From positions 2,232,001-2,296,000 of the forward strand of contig NZ_BAABJI010000002.1 in assembly GCF_039543225.1 (NCBI RefSeq): a stretch of DNA of 64,000 nucleotides, written 5' to 3'. A program made the translations under genes and the position numbers. Each line of letters starts with the position of its first letter. Position 1 is the stretch's first letter. Of this stretch, positions 35,380 to 43,902 are shown in pieces. Below the pieces are notes generated by a model. That model was not told the DNA's origin. It did no database searches and saw nothing but the letters and a program-made list of their open reading frames with translations. This stretch comes from Mucilaginibacter defluvii. GTDB taxonomy: Bacteria > Bacteroidota > Bacteroidia > Sphingobacteriales > Sphingobacteriaceae.

Positions 35380-36648
35380 CTAAAAAAGTTTATTTAAATT
35401 ATCTTCCTTTTGTGTCAATGTCAACTCCTGCCGGGCAAATTTTTTTTTCAGGGGCTTCATATCCTGGCTGACCTTGGTATCGGTCACACGTGCATAGATC
35501 TGCGTAGACCGGATATTCTATATGGCCAAGCATTTGTCCGACGGTTTCAATGGGAACGCCGTTGGTCAGCGTAACCGTTGTCGCGAAGGTATGTCTTGCG
35601 CAATGGAACGTGAGCCACTTCGTCCAGCCCATCTCTTTCATGATTTCTTTTAAGTAATAGTTCGCCCTCGCATTACTGATCTTCGGCAGCAGAAAATCTT
35701 CGTCCAATATGCGCGGATATTTTTTATAATGCTCGATCAAACGGAGCGCTGGCGACAGCAGGGGCACACGCACGCGGTTGTTGTTCTTGATCCGGTGCGT
35801 TTCCAGCCAGATGCCGCCGTCCTCTCCTTTGCGGATGTCCTTCGCTTTCAAGCTGACGATATCGGAGTACGACAGGCCTGTATAACAGCTGAAAAGAAAA
35901 AGATCACGCGTTAACACCAGCCGCTTTTTCAGTTTTTTTACCGCCAGGTCGTTCAGTTCCACGGTGGTCAGAAACTCCCGGTGGACTTCTTCCTTTTTTG
36001 CCCGGTAGGCGGCAAAGGGATTGCGCTTGACCCAGCTGATCTCGTTGGCAAGCTTCATTACCGTTCTTAGCTTTTTTACAATCTGCACGGCGGTGTTGAT
36101 TTTTACCTTATGTTCTGTCTTCAGGTAATAATCGAAATCCCTGACCAGCTGGAAGTCGATATCGTCCAGTTTGATATCGTCCTGCTTGTTCCGCGACAAA
36201 AGGAACTTCGTAGGATTCGGAACACTGACCTGTACTTTTGTAGTGTTGCCGGTGTGTAACCTTTGCCCAGCAGGCCAGCGATCTGGTTGGTATGGTAGTT
36301 CCAGACGTCCGACAGCATTTTCGGTGGTTCCAGCTCTTCCCCCTGCATCATTTTGCGGATGTGCTGTGGGGTGAAACGCTTTCCCGCAAGATAGAGTTCC
36401 TGCCTGCAGGCGTGCGCCCGGGAGTATAATACATCCAGCCAGCTGTTGATGGAGCGGGCCTGTTCTTTGGTCCCACGTACCCGTTTGGTATGCTTGTCCC
36501 ATTCTGCCGGATCACAATGTCGCCCGGTCGACCATTCTGTACGCAGGCCGTCTACTGTAATACGCATGTAAATAGGACGCTGCGGCTTTACCTGTCCCGG
36601 CCTTGACTTTGGATAAAAAAGAACACTGAAAGGGACACCTCTTTTAAC
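35380..36648 (-). pseudogene. Second tyrosine recombinase (at least two frameshifts)
   Basis: Three segments in different frames join into one recombinase. The N-terminal part runs from about 36648 (VKRGVPFSVLFYPKSRPGQ, then MRITVDGLRTEWSTGRHCDPAEWDK). The core starts near 36230 (FLLSRNKQDDIKLDDIDFQLVRDFDYYLK to MLGH). A C-terminal part after 35515 (NIRSTQIYARVTDTKVSQDMKP) reaches the stop at 35382-35380. The breaks are near 36215-36235 and 35510-35518. The second break separates the catalytic His (MLGH) from the catalytic Tyr, so the gene as read cannot make an active enzyme. HCARHTFATT is intact. It follows an excisionase-like remnant. Confidence 0.85.
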
Positions 36649-36653
36649 CTCGA

Positions 36654-36936
36654 TCAGCTCTTCGGGCTTTTTTTTTCAGCCTTGTTCAGTTCCTTGTCAA
36701 TGTCTTCCGCGCTGTAAAAATAAATACTCCCCATTTTGCGGGCAGCCAACGCGCCGGTAACCCGAAGATGGTGTAGCGTACCGTTGGAGATATTTAACAG
36801 CTCACGGACATCCTTGCTGCGCAGCTATTTTTGGGTGCTGGCTTGTCTTGATTCTGTTAAGGGTGAGCAGGTCAAACAGTTCCTTTTTGAATTTCTCTAA
36901 ATCCTGTTTTGTAAGCAGATCGTTCGGGGTCACAAT
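36654..36936 (-). pseudogene. Excisionase-like helix-turn-helix gene remnant
   Basis: Two frames together encode a homologue of the intact gene at 37212. An N-terminal stretch FIVTPNDLLTKQDLEKFKKELFDLL leads into TSQHPK. After a frame change near 36825 (a TAG stands where a Trp codon would be expected), KDVRELLNISNGTLHHLRVTG continues. The last part, MGSIYFYSAEDIDKELNKAEKK, ends at the TGA at 36656-36654. The second half is the MerR/excisionase-like DNA-binding domain. A nonsense change and a frameshift together indicate true decay. The upstream limit is approximate because no clear start codon is visible. Confidence 0.7.
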
Positions 36937-37025
36937 GAATTGTTTTCGGCGAACATACCGTCCGGAGTCAGGATAAAAAAACGGCAGCGTTCTAATTTAT
37001 CCCGGTATATGATCGATTTAACTTT

Positions 37026-37168
37026 TTCGTACTACCGAACAACTACCGAAAAAATTGAACGTTTTCGGTATTCTCACCTATTTAGGCTCGAATTACATTC
37101 AAAACACCCCGTTTATACCCTTTTGAGGTCAAAAAATAAATCGTTCGGTAGTACGAAGAACTACCGAA
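37026..37168. repeat. Cluster of ACTACCGAA repeats with a 15-bp inverted repeat
   Basis: TTCGTACTACCGAAC (37026-37040) recurs exactly as its reverse complement at 37143-37157. The 9-mer ACTACCGAA occurs at 37031-37039, 37042-37050 and 37160-37168, and inverted at 37144-37152; a shorter TTCGGTA is at 37064-37070. Copies therefore form two clusters about 110 bases apart, between a broken excisionase-like gene on the left and an intact one on the right. The last copy overlaps the expected -33 region of the latter. They look like binding sites for a regulator, recombinase or replication protein. Confidence 0.8.
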
Positions 37169-37188
37169 TAATAAATTCTGACACGCTT

Positions 37189-37196
37189 TAGCTTTG
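37189..37196 (+). promoter_or_regulatory. Candidate -7 box of the excisionase-like gene
   Basis: TAGCTTTG matches TAnnTTTG and lies 15 bases before the ATG at 37212. The -33 position has no TTTG but is covered by an ACTACCGAA repeat, suggesting control by a bound protein. Confidence 0.45.
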
Positions 37197-37211
37197 AAAA
37201 AAATTAAAACT

Positions 37212-37484
37212 ATGGCAACAGAAATCATCACCAAAGAAGATCTGGAAGCGTTCGAGCAGCGGCTCTTCCAGAAGATAGAACAAGTGTTGGGCGGCAATAC
37301 CCCAGAACCCAAGAAATGGCTCAAAAGCTACCAGGTAAAGAACATGCTCAGGATATCGCCTGGTACCCTGCAAACCCTGCGTGTGAACGGCACCCTTTCC
37401 TACACTAAGATCGGCGGCATCCTTTACTATAAACAGGAAGACATATTAAAGCTACTGGAGGGAAGGCAAAAGGGGAAACAGTAA
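37212..37484 (+). CDS. Excisionase-like helix-turn-helix protein
   Basis: A 90-residue DNA-binding protein: a short coiled N-terminus (EDLEAFEQRLFQKIEQVL) and then WLKSYQVKNMLRISPGTLQTLRVNGTL, a winged helix-turn-helix of the MerR/excisionase type. The closing GGILYYKQEDILKLLEG is also typical. Many Bacteroidota conjugative and mobilisable elements carry such a gene. I use the ATG at 37212, six codons after an upstream in-frame start. It is homologous to the remnant at 36654-36936. Confidence 0.85.
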   Translation: MATEIITKEDLEAFEQRLFQKIEQVLGGNTPEPKKWLKSYQVKNMLRISPGTLQTLRVNGTLSYTKIGGILYYKQEDILKLLEGRQKGKQ

Positions 37485-38174
37485 TCATGAAACCGGCCCG
37501 GGTAAGCCCGCATTTTCATCCAAGGCAGTCCATACAACGAGGCATTACAACGCTTAAACAACCGGAAGCGTAAGCAGGGAACTTGTCAAGGGTGGCGCAG
37601 CGGAAGGTAACAGTACGATCTGTGCCATTCATATACCCTTTACGAGTTTCCTGCGTTGCTAATTTTGTAAAAGCGATGGAATGCAAAGACCTTCAGATTC
37701 CTTGGCAACCACAATCACGTTTTTGCACTTAACACCGGTGCGCTGTGCGCAGCCGGCATGCCTTTAATCATACCGGGAGATAGTAATATAGACCAATTCG
37801 CAAATCGCGAATTGCAAAAAAAGTAAGTTCCTTCTCTTAACAGATTTAATTGCATGCTTCTCAATGGCACTCTCACAGGTTGTAAAATATAATGACCAGT
37901 CATAGGATTTGTCACCAAAGCGATTCTGCAGAACGTTATGTTCTTCACTGATCGTTACGCTACGTTTTTGTGGCTCCCTGTGCCTACAATTGAAATATAC
38001 CGCAAGTCAGTATCTTGTTATCACAGAACAGAGTAACCATGTAACTGACGAAGCAGTTATACGGAGAGGTACGAACGGTATTACTGCAAAAGCGGTGAGG
38101 CTGGCTACAATTGCCCTGCACGTATGCGCTGGAGAGCCGTAGCTTGCCGCAACCGCAAACTAATTACAGTTCAG
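37485..38174. other. Gene-poor stretch in the island
   Basis: About 690 bases in which I find no gene with recognisable features. A 28-codon reading frame starts at 37487. Short palindromic bits such as TTCGCAAATCGCGAA near 37798 are present. The region may be a decayed gene of the mobile element. Confidence 0.5.
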
Positions 38175-39626
38175 CTACAGATCGGTTGTCAACAGGAATT
38201 TATTGTAAATGCGCTGAGTCGTTTCAATAAGCTGCTGTACTTTAGTTTTTACCGCTGCTGTCGTTGCATTATTGGCGGCATAGTTGTCACTGTACCGCAC
38301 ATCGATATAAGCATTCTTTAAGACCTGATACAGCTCCTTGTCGTTCGCATCTTCAAGATTGAATACGCCAGTAAAATCCATAGTGAACATTTCCGTGATG
38401 GCGAGCAGTCGCGAAAGATTATGACTATTGATCTCGTAACCAAGTGCCACACGGACGATAGCGACCAATAAACATTCAGTTGATTGGTGCAAGAGGAACA
38501 GCGCTGCATTAGCCGATTTTTGCCGGATGCACCAATCGGCGGTATCATAGAACTGTTTGCCCTGCTGGTACCAGCGGTGCCAGTAGTCGGCCTGCTTTAA
38601 GGCATCCGGAGAAGCTTTCGCAACGGGAGGCACCGGCAACAGCAGACCACCCGATAAATAGATTATAGGGGATGATAATGACCGGCAGAAAAAAGGGTTG
38701 CCTTTGGCAACAGCAGTATTAAAAGCGCTGGCGTAATGTACCAACACAGTCACCTTCGCGATTGCTTCACAACTCTGTTCGATGTTGCCATTAAGATGCT
38801 GTGCCTGCCGCTGCTCATCGTCTGATGTCAACACCAACAGAAATATCTTATCAGCGAAATCCGGTCTCACGCCAAGATAGATGATGGCTTGCACGGTCGG
38901 CACCTTATTCAGTATTATATTAACTACTTCTTTGAGTATATCGTTATAGACCAATGGGATTACAGTATTCAACTGGTATAGGGTTACGCCGTTCGCTTGA
39001 TTGCTTGTTATTTCGGTAACTTGTTCGGCAGTTACCTCAAAGCCGCCGCTATTCTTTAAGTGCGGTACCGCTTTGCTACGCTGGTAGATCAGCCATGAAG
39101 CCGAATACAGTTTCTGCAGGTTCTCGTAAACGGCAATGAAATCACCTGTAACGACCCAGCCTTCGCCGCTGATACGGGACAGGCCATGTTCCAGCCATTC
39201 ATATAGCTGAACCCGGTAGTCCGGCAGGCTGTATTTGTTAAAGATTTTGCCGATAACCGAAAACGGGTCACACAGTTCCGCTTCGCTCAGGTTTTGCGGG
39301 TAATCCCGCCATGTATCACGTTCGCTGGGAATAAGCTCTGCGTTTATCACTCCGATAGTCTGGCCGCGTTTCCAAAGCACCCACGCGGCTTCAACCAGAC
39401 TGATGTTCGATTCGTGGAAACTTAACAGGCTGCCGGGATTGCCGTTTCTGTCGGTATAATAGGTCTTACTGAATATTGCCTCCCGCCATGACTTTAAACG
39501 AGCCATTTGGTCGGGCAGCCAGTCATCGTCGAAGAATGCGTCCATGGCTGCCACCGGGTCGCCGATCTCTTTCAGGGTAAGGTATTTTATGGGGCTGCCC
39601 CAATCATTCTGCTTATCTGCTTGCAT
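38175..39626 (-). CDS. HEPN-domain protein with degenerate nucleotidyltransferase-like middle domain
   Basis: A 483-residue protein. The N-terminal 190 residues form an unrecognised domain (YLTLKEIGDPVAAMDAFFDDDWLPDQ). The middle (about 225-330) follows the pattern of a nucleotidyltransferase fold, with VVNIILNKVPTVQAIIYLG and FLLVLTSDDEQ, then GNPFFCRSLSSPIIYLSGG. It lacks a convincing GS-x-D-x-D active site. The C-terminal 120 residues are a HEPN domain: ALFLLHQSTECLLVAIVRVALGYEINSHNLSRLL and a closing DVRYSDNYAA. HEPN/MNT pairs often act as toxin-antitoxins or in phage defence; here both folds seem fused. It diverges from an HTH regulator gene. Confidence 0.78.
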   Translation of the reverse strand: MQADKQNDWGSPIKYLTLKEIGDPVAAMDAFFDDDWLPDQMARLKSWREAIFSKTYYTDRNGNPGSLLSFHESNISLVEAAWVLWKRGQTIGVINAELIPSERDTWRDYPQNLSEAELCDPFSVIGKIFNKYSLPDYRVQLYEWLEHGLSRISGEGWVVTGDFIAVYENLQKLYSASWLIYQRSKAVPHLKNSGGFEVTAEQVTEITSNQANGVTLYQLNTVIPLVYNDILKEVVNIILNKVPTVQAIIYLGVRPDFADKIFLLVLTSDDEQRQAQHLNGNIEQSCEAIAKVTVLVHYASAFNTAVAKGNPFFCRSLSSPIIYLSGGLLLPVPPVAKASPDALKQADYWHRWYQQGKQFYDTADWCIRQKSANAALFLLHQSTECLLVAIVRVALGYEINSHNLSRLLAITEMFTMDFTGVFNLEDANDKELYQVLKNAYIDVRYSDNYAANNATTAAVKTKVQQLIETTQRIYNKFLLTTDL

Positions 39627-39788
39627 AGAATTTGAGTTTAATGCCTGTCTGTATTGGCAAGCCTATCAAATTTCAAAAGCAGGTGTTTTCTAAACTATTC
39701 CTGAATATTCTATCGAAGAATGGCACTGGGATAAATTAGTTTTGCGATAGTCCTTTAAGCCGCAATAGGCAAAAAGGGCATTTTTTAC

Positions 39789-39796
39789 TATATTTG
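39789..39796 (+). promoter_or_regulatory. Candidate -7 box of the HTH regulator gene
   Basis: TATATTTG matches TAnnTTTG and lies 23 bases before the ATG at 39820. No clear -33 TTTG is seen at the right distance. Confidence 0.4.
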
Positions 39797-39819
39797 TTTA
39801 AGCCTTACGTTTATACCCG

Positions 39820-40251
39820 ATGAGCACAACAGCAGAAAAACCCAACCAAATCCACCATGGCCGCAACGTTAAACGCTTTCGCGAAATGCTGGGGCTGAAG
39901 CAGGAAGCGCTTGCTTTCGAGTTGGGCGAAGACTGGAGCCAAAAAAGGGTTTCCCTGCTGGAAGCAAAAGAAACTATCGAGGAAGATATACTTGCACAAG
40001 TAGCGGCCATTTTGAAAGTGCCTGTTGAAGCGATTAAAAACTTCGACGAAGAAAAGGCAGTTTACAATATTCAAAATAATTATGACGGCTCAAACAGTGG
40101 TGCTACGTCGGTTGCAGTTATGAATTACCATTGTAGTTTCAATCCTATTGAAAAAATCGTTGAACTATACGATGAAAAAATCGTTCTATTAGAGCGTTTG
40201 CTTGAAAGCGAACGTGAAAAGCTGGAGATTTACAAGGGTAAGGGCGCTTGA
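39820..40251 (+). CDS. Helix-turn-helix transcriptional regulator of mobile-element type
   Basis: A 143-residue protein. It has an N-terminal XRE-like HTH (GRNVKRFREMLGLKQEALAFELGEDWSQKRVSLLEAKETI) and a polar middle with YNIQNNYDGSNSGA. A C-terminal coiled-coil follows (EKIVELYDEKIVLLERLLESEREKLE), which probably dimerises. Very similar regulators are common in Bacteroidota mobile elements. It is divergent from the HEPN gene and may control it. Confidence 0.88.
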   Translation: MSTTAEKPNQIHHGRNVKRFREMLGLKQEALAFELGEDWSQKRVSLLEAKETIEEDILAQVAAILKVPVEAIKNFDEEKAVYNIQNNYDGSNSGATSVAVMNYHCSFNPIEKIVELYDEKIVLLERLLESEREKLEIYKGKGA

Positions 40252-40345
40252 TTTGCAACGTAAATAGATAAATTTCTAATAAAGTCTAAAAACTGATCAC
40301 TTTTCCAAGTGAATTATAATGTCAAGAAAAATCTTTGCAAAATAA

Positions 40346-40383
40346 CCAATGCCCCAAACAGTTAAATGCAGTTGGGGCATTGG
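40346..40383 (-). terminator. Terminator between HTH and isochorismatase genes
   Basis: CCAATGCCCCAA (40346-40357) pairs perfectly with TTGGGGCATTGG (40372-40383). On the minus strand TTATTTTG follows. The genes on both sides converge here. Confidence 0.7.
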
Positions 40384-40422
40384 AATCATCTTTAGAATTT
40401 TAGTTTACTCATTGATAGGCTA

Positions 40423-41067
40423 TCAAGTATTAAAGCCTTCGAGCGATTCAATAAGCGCACGGTAATGTGGTGCAATGGCGGCATACATATTTCTGAATGT
40501 ATTTGCGTCATCTCTGTTCCAGGTTTGTTGCATTTCCGCCGCAATGCTATTCACGCTTACAGGTATGATACCCGCCTGCTGCCAGCGCTTAACAGCTGTT
40601 TCATGCGCCTGGAGGCTTATATCCCCGCAAGCATCGGCCACCGCATATACAGTGTATCCATCATCTAATGCAGATAACGCCGGGAAAGTAGCACAAACAC
40701 TCGTCCAAATACCGCTAATTACCAAGGTTCTTCTTCCTGTAGCCTTCACTGCGTTAATGAAATCCTGGTTGTTCCAGGCATTGATTTCGAATGCCCGTTC
40801 AACCAAAATAGCATCCGGCGCTTCAATCATAATTTCAGGAATTATCGGCCCGCTAGCCCCTGAAGGGTCAATCCCCGTTAAGATCACCGGAGCCTTCACT
40901 GTATTAGCAAGCTTAGCAAGGGTGCGTACATTATTCCGGAGTTCCGCTAATGAAACGTGCGTAATCGTCTGTAAAAATCCACTTTGATGATCAATGAAGA
41001 GGAAGGCAGCGTCTGTAGGATCTGCAAGATTTGTGAAATTGTAAGATTGTGTTTGTAGCTTGTTCAT
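40423..41067 (-). CDS. Isochorismatase-like cysteine hydrolase (YcaC type)
   Basis: A 214-residue hydrolase. The catalytic triad elements are visible: Asp in AAFLFIDHQSG, Lys region in VKAPVILTG, and Cys in ISGIWTSVCATFPALSA. This arrangement fits YcaC-like members of the isochorismatase superfamily. The natural substrate is unknown. I use the ATG at 41067 (MNKLQTQSY), since the upstream in-frame codons overlap the terminator of the next gene. Confidence 0.9.
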   Translation of the reverse strand: MNKLQTQSYNFTNLADPTDAAFLFIDHQSGFLQTITHVSLAELRNNVRTLAKLANTVKAPVILTGIDPSGASGPIIPEIMIEAPDAILVERAFEINAWNNQDFINAVKATGRRTLVISGIWTSVCATFPALSALDDGYTVYAVADACGDISLQAHETAVKRWQQAGIIPVSVNSIAAEMQQTWNRDDANTFRNMYAAIAPHYRALIESLEGFNT

Positions 41068-41124
41068 GATGTTAGTACGTCTATTAAATACTTGTAACTG
41101 ACCGCTCACAGCTGATTTATAAAC

Positions 41125-41153
41125 AAGCTGCTCACACAATAGGTGAGCAGCTT
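41125..41153 (-). terminator. Terminator after the GH16 gene
   Basis: AAGCTGCTCAC (41125-41135) pairs with GTGAGCAGCTT (41143-41153) around ACAATAG. It lies 40 bases after the GH16 stop; the minus-strand sequence beyond it is GTTTATAAAT. Confidence 0.75.
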
Positions 41154-41192
41154 ATCCTTAATACCAAACAGCACATTTAAGCAGCATACATA

Positions 41193-42059
41193 TTATGCGG
41201 TTATATGGTTTCTTGAATCAGGTGCTATCAAACGAAACACCTTCACATAATCAATCACCATGCTGGTAGGAAGGTTACGATCGATGGTCATACCCGCCAG
41301 ATCTCCACCAACCGCGAGATTAAAGTTGATGAAAAACGGCTTGTGGAATTCGTCGGTTCCATTTATACCATCGGCAATGTTTGCCTTAAAGTATTGCTTT
41401 CCATCTATATACCAACGTATCTCCTGCGGATCCCACTCCACGGCGTAAATATGATAATCGAAATAATAACCGTCCGGGGAGTTTCCTCGATAAATAGCGT
41501 GCCCCTCATTTGCCCATTGTATACCACCTAAAACCTGCCTTTCACGGTTAATGTGCTGCATGATGTCAATTTCACCGCTTTCGGGTATACCCGTACCGTC
41601 AGGTGTTTGTCCAAACATGCTGAATTCAGCCGCCAGGCCCAGCGCGTTAGGTACTTTAAGCCGCGCTTCAATACGTCCATAACGTGTAGTGAACTTGTTT
41701 GATGTGCTGATTTTTCCTGACATGTATTGTTGCCCATCTGTGGCCTTCTTTTCTGCTGTAAGCACAAGAAACCCATTGCTAACCCTAACGTTGGATTTTG
41801 CATATGCCTGCAATTCGTGACGAATGGCCGGACTTCCCGTGCTTATCGTCCATTTCGTAGAATCGAGCCCGTTTTCGAAATCGTCTGCCCAAATTATTTC
41901 GTAGCCACCGTTGGCTGCAGTTTTCGTTTGGCGTTCCCTTGAGCCGGCTTCATCTGTCACCTGATGATTGGCAACGTCCTTACGGCAAGAAGATAGCGTG
42001 GCGACAGCCATGGCTACTACAGCCATGAGTTTAAGTTTTTGATAATTGATAGTTTGCAT
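41193..42059 (-). CDS. Glycoside hydrolase family 16 lipoprotein with altered active site
   Basis: A 288-residue lipoprotein (lipobox LSSC near residue 25). It has a GH16 beta-jelly-roll: EIIWADDFENGLDSTKW, RYGRIEARLKVPN, the catalytic region ESGEIDIMQHIN, YHIYAVEWDPQEIRWYIDGKQYF and FFINFNLAVGGDLAG. The active-site motif ExDxxE here reads EIDIMQ, so the acid/base Glu is replaced by Gln (codon CAG). The nucleophile Glu and the middle Asp remain. The protein may bind beta-glucan rather than cleave it, or act weakly. Confidence 0.88.
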   Translation of the reverse strand: MQTINYQKLKLMAVVAMAVATLSSCRKDVANHQVTDEAGSRERQTKTAANGGYEIIWADDFENGLDSTKWTISTGSPAIRHELQAYAKSNVRVSNGFLVLTAEKKATDGQQYMSGKISTSNKFTTRYGRIEARLKVPNALGLAAEFSMFGQTPDGTGIPESGEIDIMQHINRERQVLGGIQWANEGHAIYRGNSPDGYYFDYHIYAVEWDPQEIRWYIDGKQYFKANIADGINGTDEFHKPFFINFNLAVGGDLAGMTIDRNLPTSMVIDYVKVFRLIAPDSRNHITA

Positions 42060-42243
42060 ATTATAAGATTTAATTACGCCTTACACCTGCAGGTTGTTAG
42101 CATGTACAAATGAACAAGTAAGTTCTGGCCGCCCACATCACCATTATCTGGTAATTAATTCCCCTAAAATGTTTAAGTGTACCAAGTTAGCGCATACATT
42201 AAACGGGGATGTAACCGACCGCTTTCGGGGATTTAAAAGCCTG

Positions 42244-42251
42244 TATATTTG
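42244..42251 (+). promoter_or_regulatory. Candidate -7 box before the 85-residue gene
   Basis: TATATTTG matches TAnnTTTG and lies 25 bases before the ATG at 42277. A CTTTC sequence 17 bases upstream is a weak -33 candidate. Confidence 0.4.
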
Positions 42252-42276
42252 ACGGTTCTTTGTACTAAAAAAAAAT

Positions 42277-42534
42277 ATGAAAGGACTAACATTACAGATG
42301 ACTATAGATGCGCAAACTGGAGCACAAGGTCAGCCGCAGGCTACTGATATTGGAGCCATATGTAACAAGATAGAGGAAATCCTACAGGATTTTACTTCAG
42401 ATGAAAAGCCACACAAAATAAACATTAAGATATCCGACAACGAAAGGCCCGAAAAAGGTCAAACCGCCGATTTTCTGGTTGCAGCACACAGCAGGGGTGA
42501 AATAACTACCCGAAATTACTGGGTAGAACTTTAG
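42277..42534 (+). CDS. Small hypothetical protein, 85 residues
   Basis: An 85-residue soluble, polar protein with a helical middle (DIGAICNKIEEILQDF) and the strand HKINIKISDNE. No family recognised. A promoter-like box upstream and a strong terminator immediately downstream support a real, single-gene unit. Confidence 0.6.
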   Translation: MKGLTLQMTIDAQTGAQGQPQATDIGAICNKIEEILQDFTSDEKPHKINIKISDNERPEKGQTADFLVAAHSRGEITTRNYWVEL

Positions 42535-42554
42535 CATTTAGAACATTTATTACG

Positions 42555-42586
42555 ATAAAAGCCGCGGTTAATACCGCGGCTTTTAT
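42555..42586. terminator. Bidirectional terminator
   Basis: ATAAAAGCCGCGGT (42555-42568) pairs perfectly with ACCGCGGCTTTTAT (42573-42586) around TAAT, with A and T flanks giving termination in both directions. It serves the 85-residue gene and the convergent cytochrome c gene. Confidence 0.9.
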
Positions 42587-42615
42587 GCTTTGATAAGAGT
42601 AATGCGGCTATTAAT

Positions 42616-43206
42616 TCAGGACCGTTTTGCAGGGCGATAAGCAGGTACTAAATTTTTTACCGCCGGTATAGATTTAAGATAGGCAAACACCGCTTTTACA
42701 TCATCATTTCGCATGCGGGTATAGTTTTGCCAGGGCATTGGCGGCATAAGTGGACGGCCACCGTCAAGGCCTTTATATTTGCCATGCGTAAGGGCATTTT
42801 TAAATTGAGCCTCGGTCCAGTTACCTATGCCGGTTTCGTCGGGTGTAAGGTTGGCTGCAAATGATATTCCCCAGGGCCCTGCCGCTATCGTCATGTCGCC
42901 TCCAACTACAACAAAGCCTTTTTTTAATGCATCAGCCGGGAAATCAGGTAAGGGCTGGCTTTCCCGGTACCCCGACAGCATGCGGCCAGGCACCAATTCC
43001 GGACCTTTAGGCCCCATTTGCTTCGGCGAATGACAATCATTGCAGCCCATTATCGTGACCAGATATTCGCCTTTTTTTACAATGCTGTCAGGGTAAGCAC
43101 TCACAGCCGTTTGTTCATTATTGCCCTTTGCGGGTTCGCCACAGGCGTACAGCATGGCTACAACCAGCACTAATGCGGGCACGAACAGATAAATCGTTGT
43201 TTTCAT
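42616..43206 (-). CDS. Monohaem cytochrome c lipoprotein
   Basis: A 196-residue protein with a lipoprotein-type signal peptide (LYACGEP). It has one haem-binding motif, IMGCNDCHSPKQMGP, and a probable axial methionine in GGRPLMPPMPWQNYTRM. The C-terminal helix DDVKAVFAYLKSIPAVKN is typical of class I cytochromes c. It probably transfers electrons in the periplasm. No partner oxidoreductase is adjacent. Confidence 0.88.
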   Translation of the reverse strand: MKTTIYLFVPALVLVVAMLYACGEPAKGNNEQTAVSAYPDSIVKKGEYLVTIMGCNDCHSPKQMGPKGPELVPGRMLSGYRESQPLPDFPADALKKGFVVVGGDMTIAAGPWGISFAANLTPDETGIGNWTEAQFKNALTHGKYKGLDGGRPLMPPMPWQNYTRMRNDDVKAVFAYLKSIPAVKNLVPAYRPAKRS

Positions 43207-43353
43207 ATATTTTTATTACTCCGAACTTGACCGGAACGGGTGCAAAATAAGCAGGCTTTCTCCGGCCGGGCAATCCCCGCTTTTTACTAACAATCACCAC
43301 ATTAGGGGATATCTGCATATTAAAAGCCCGCCGATATTTGAAAGCAAAAACTC

Positions 43354-43803
43354 ATGGATCAAAACTTTTGGCTGTTAGGCATTCATCGCAAAATTATTGC
43401 CAGCGGTACCGATACAAACGGTACGTATGACCTGGTTGCTGGCTATGTGCCACCTGGTATAAAAACACCTCCGCACATCCATCACCAATATATCGAAACA
43501 GAGTATGTTATAAAAGGCGAGTTAAGTATTCAGACCCCTACAGGTACAATACTACTGCAAGCGGGCGAAGGTTATACCATACCTAAAGGAATGCCCCACG
43601 CGCTGATAGCTACGGGTGATGAACCTGCTCATATTATCACCGTGTTCGCACCGGCAGGATTTGCCGAAGTAATTCGGGCAGCCGGCTTTGCAGGTACTAT
43701 ACAAGACGGAGCACCGGTCAAAGCGGCTAATATGGAAATATTCAATAGCCTTTCAACTGCTTTAGGCGACGAGACCATTGGTCCTCCGGGATCACCGTTG
43801 TAG
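43354..43803 (+). CDS. Cupin-domain protein
   Basis: A 149-residue single cupin barrel with both motifs: motif 1 reads PPHIHHQYIETEYVIKGELSI and motif 2 reads GEGYTIPKGMPHALIATG. The motif 1 histidines and glutamate and the motif 2 histidine can bind a metal. Similar proteins include quercetin dioxygenase-like cupins, but the substrate cannot be told. Confidence 0.85.
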   Translation: MDQNFWLLGIHRKIIASGTDTNGTYDLVAGYVPPGIKTPPHIHHQYIETEYVIKGELSIQTPTGTILLQAGEGYTIPKGMPHALIATGDEPAHIITVFAPAGFAEVIRAAGFAGTIQDGAPVKAANMEIFNSLSTALGDETIGPPGSPL

Positions 43804-43902
43804 TTCTTTAATAGGTGTTAAATGAGCTTCATCGGAGTAATAACGGGTCACACCGCTGCATCAACAATGGTGTGGCCTGTTGTCTGGCTAACAGGTACTA
43901 GA

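Noticed and set aside
37715..38142. Two open frames of 77 codons in the gene-poor stretch
   Set aside because: They lie on opposite strands and overlap each other, with no recognisable motif. They look like chance frames.
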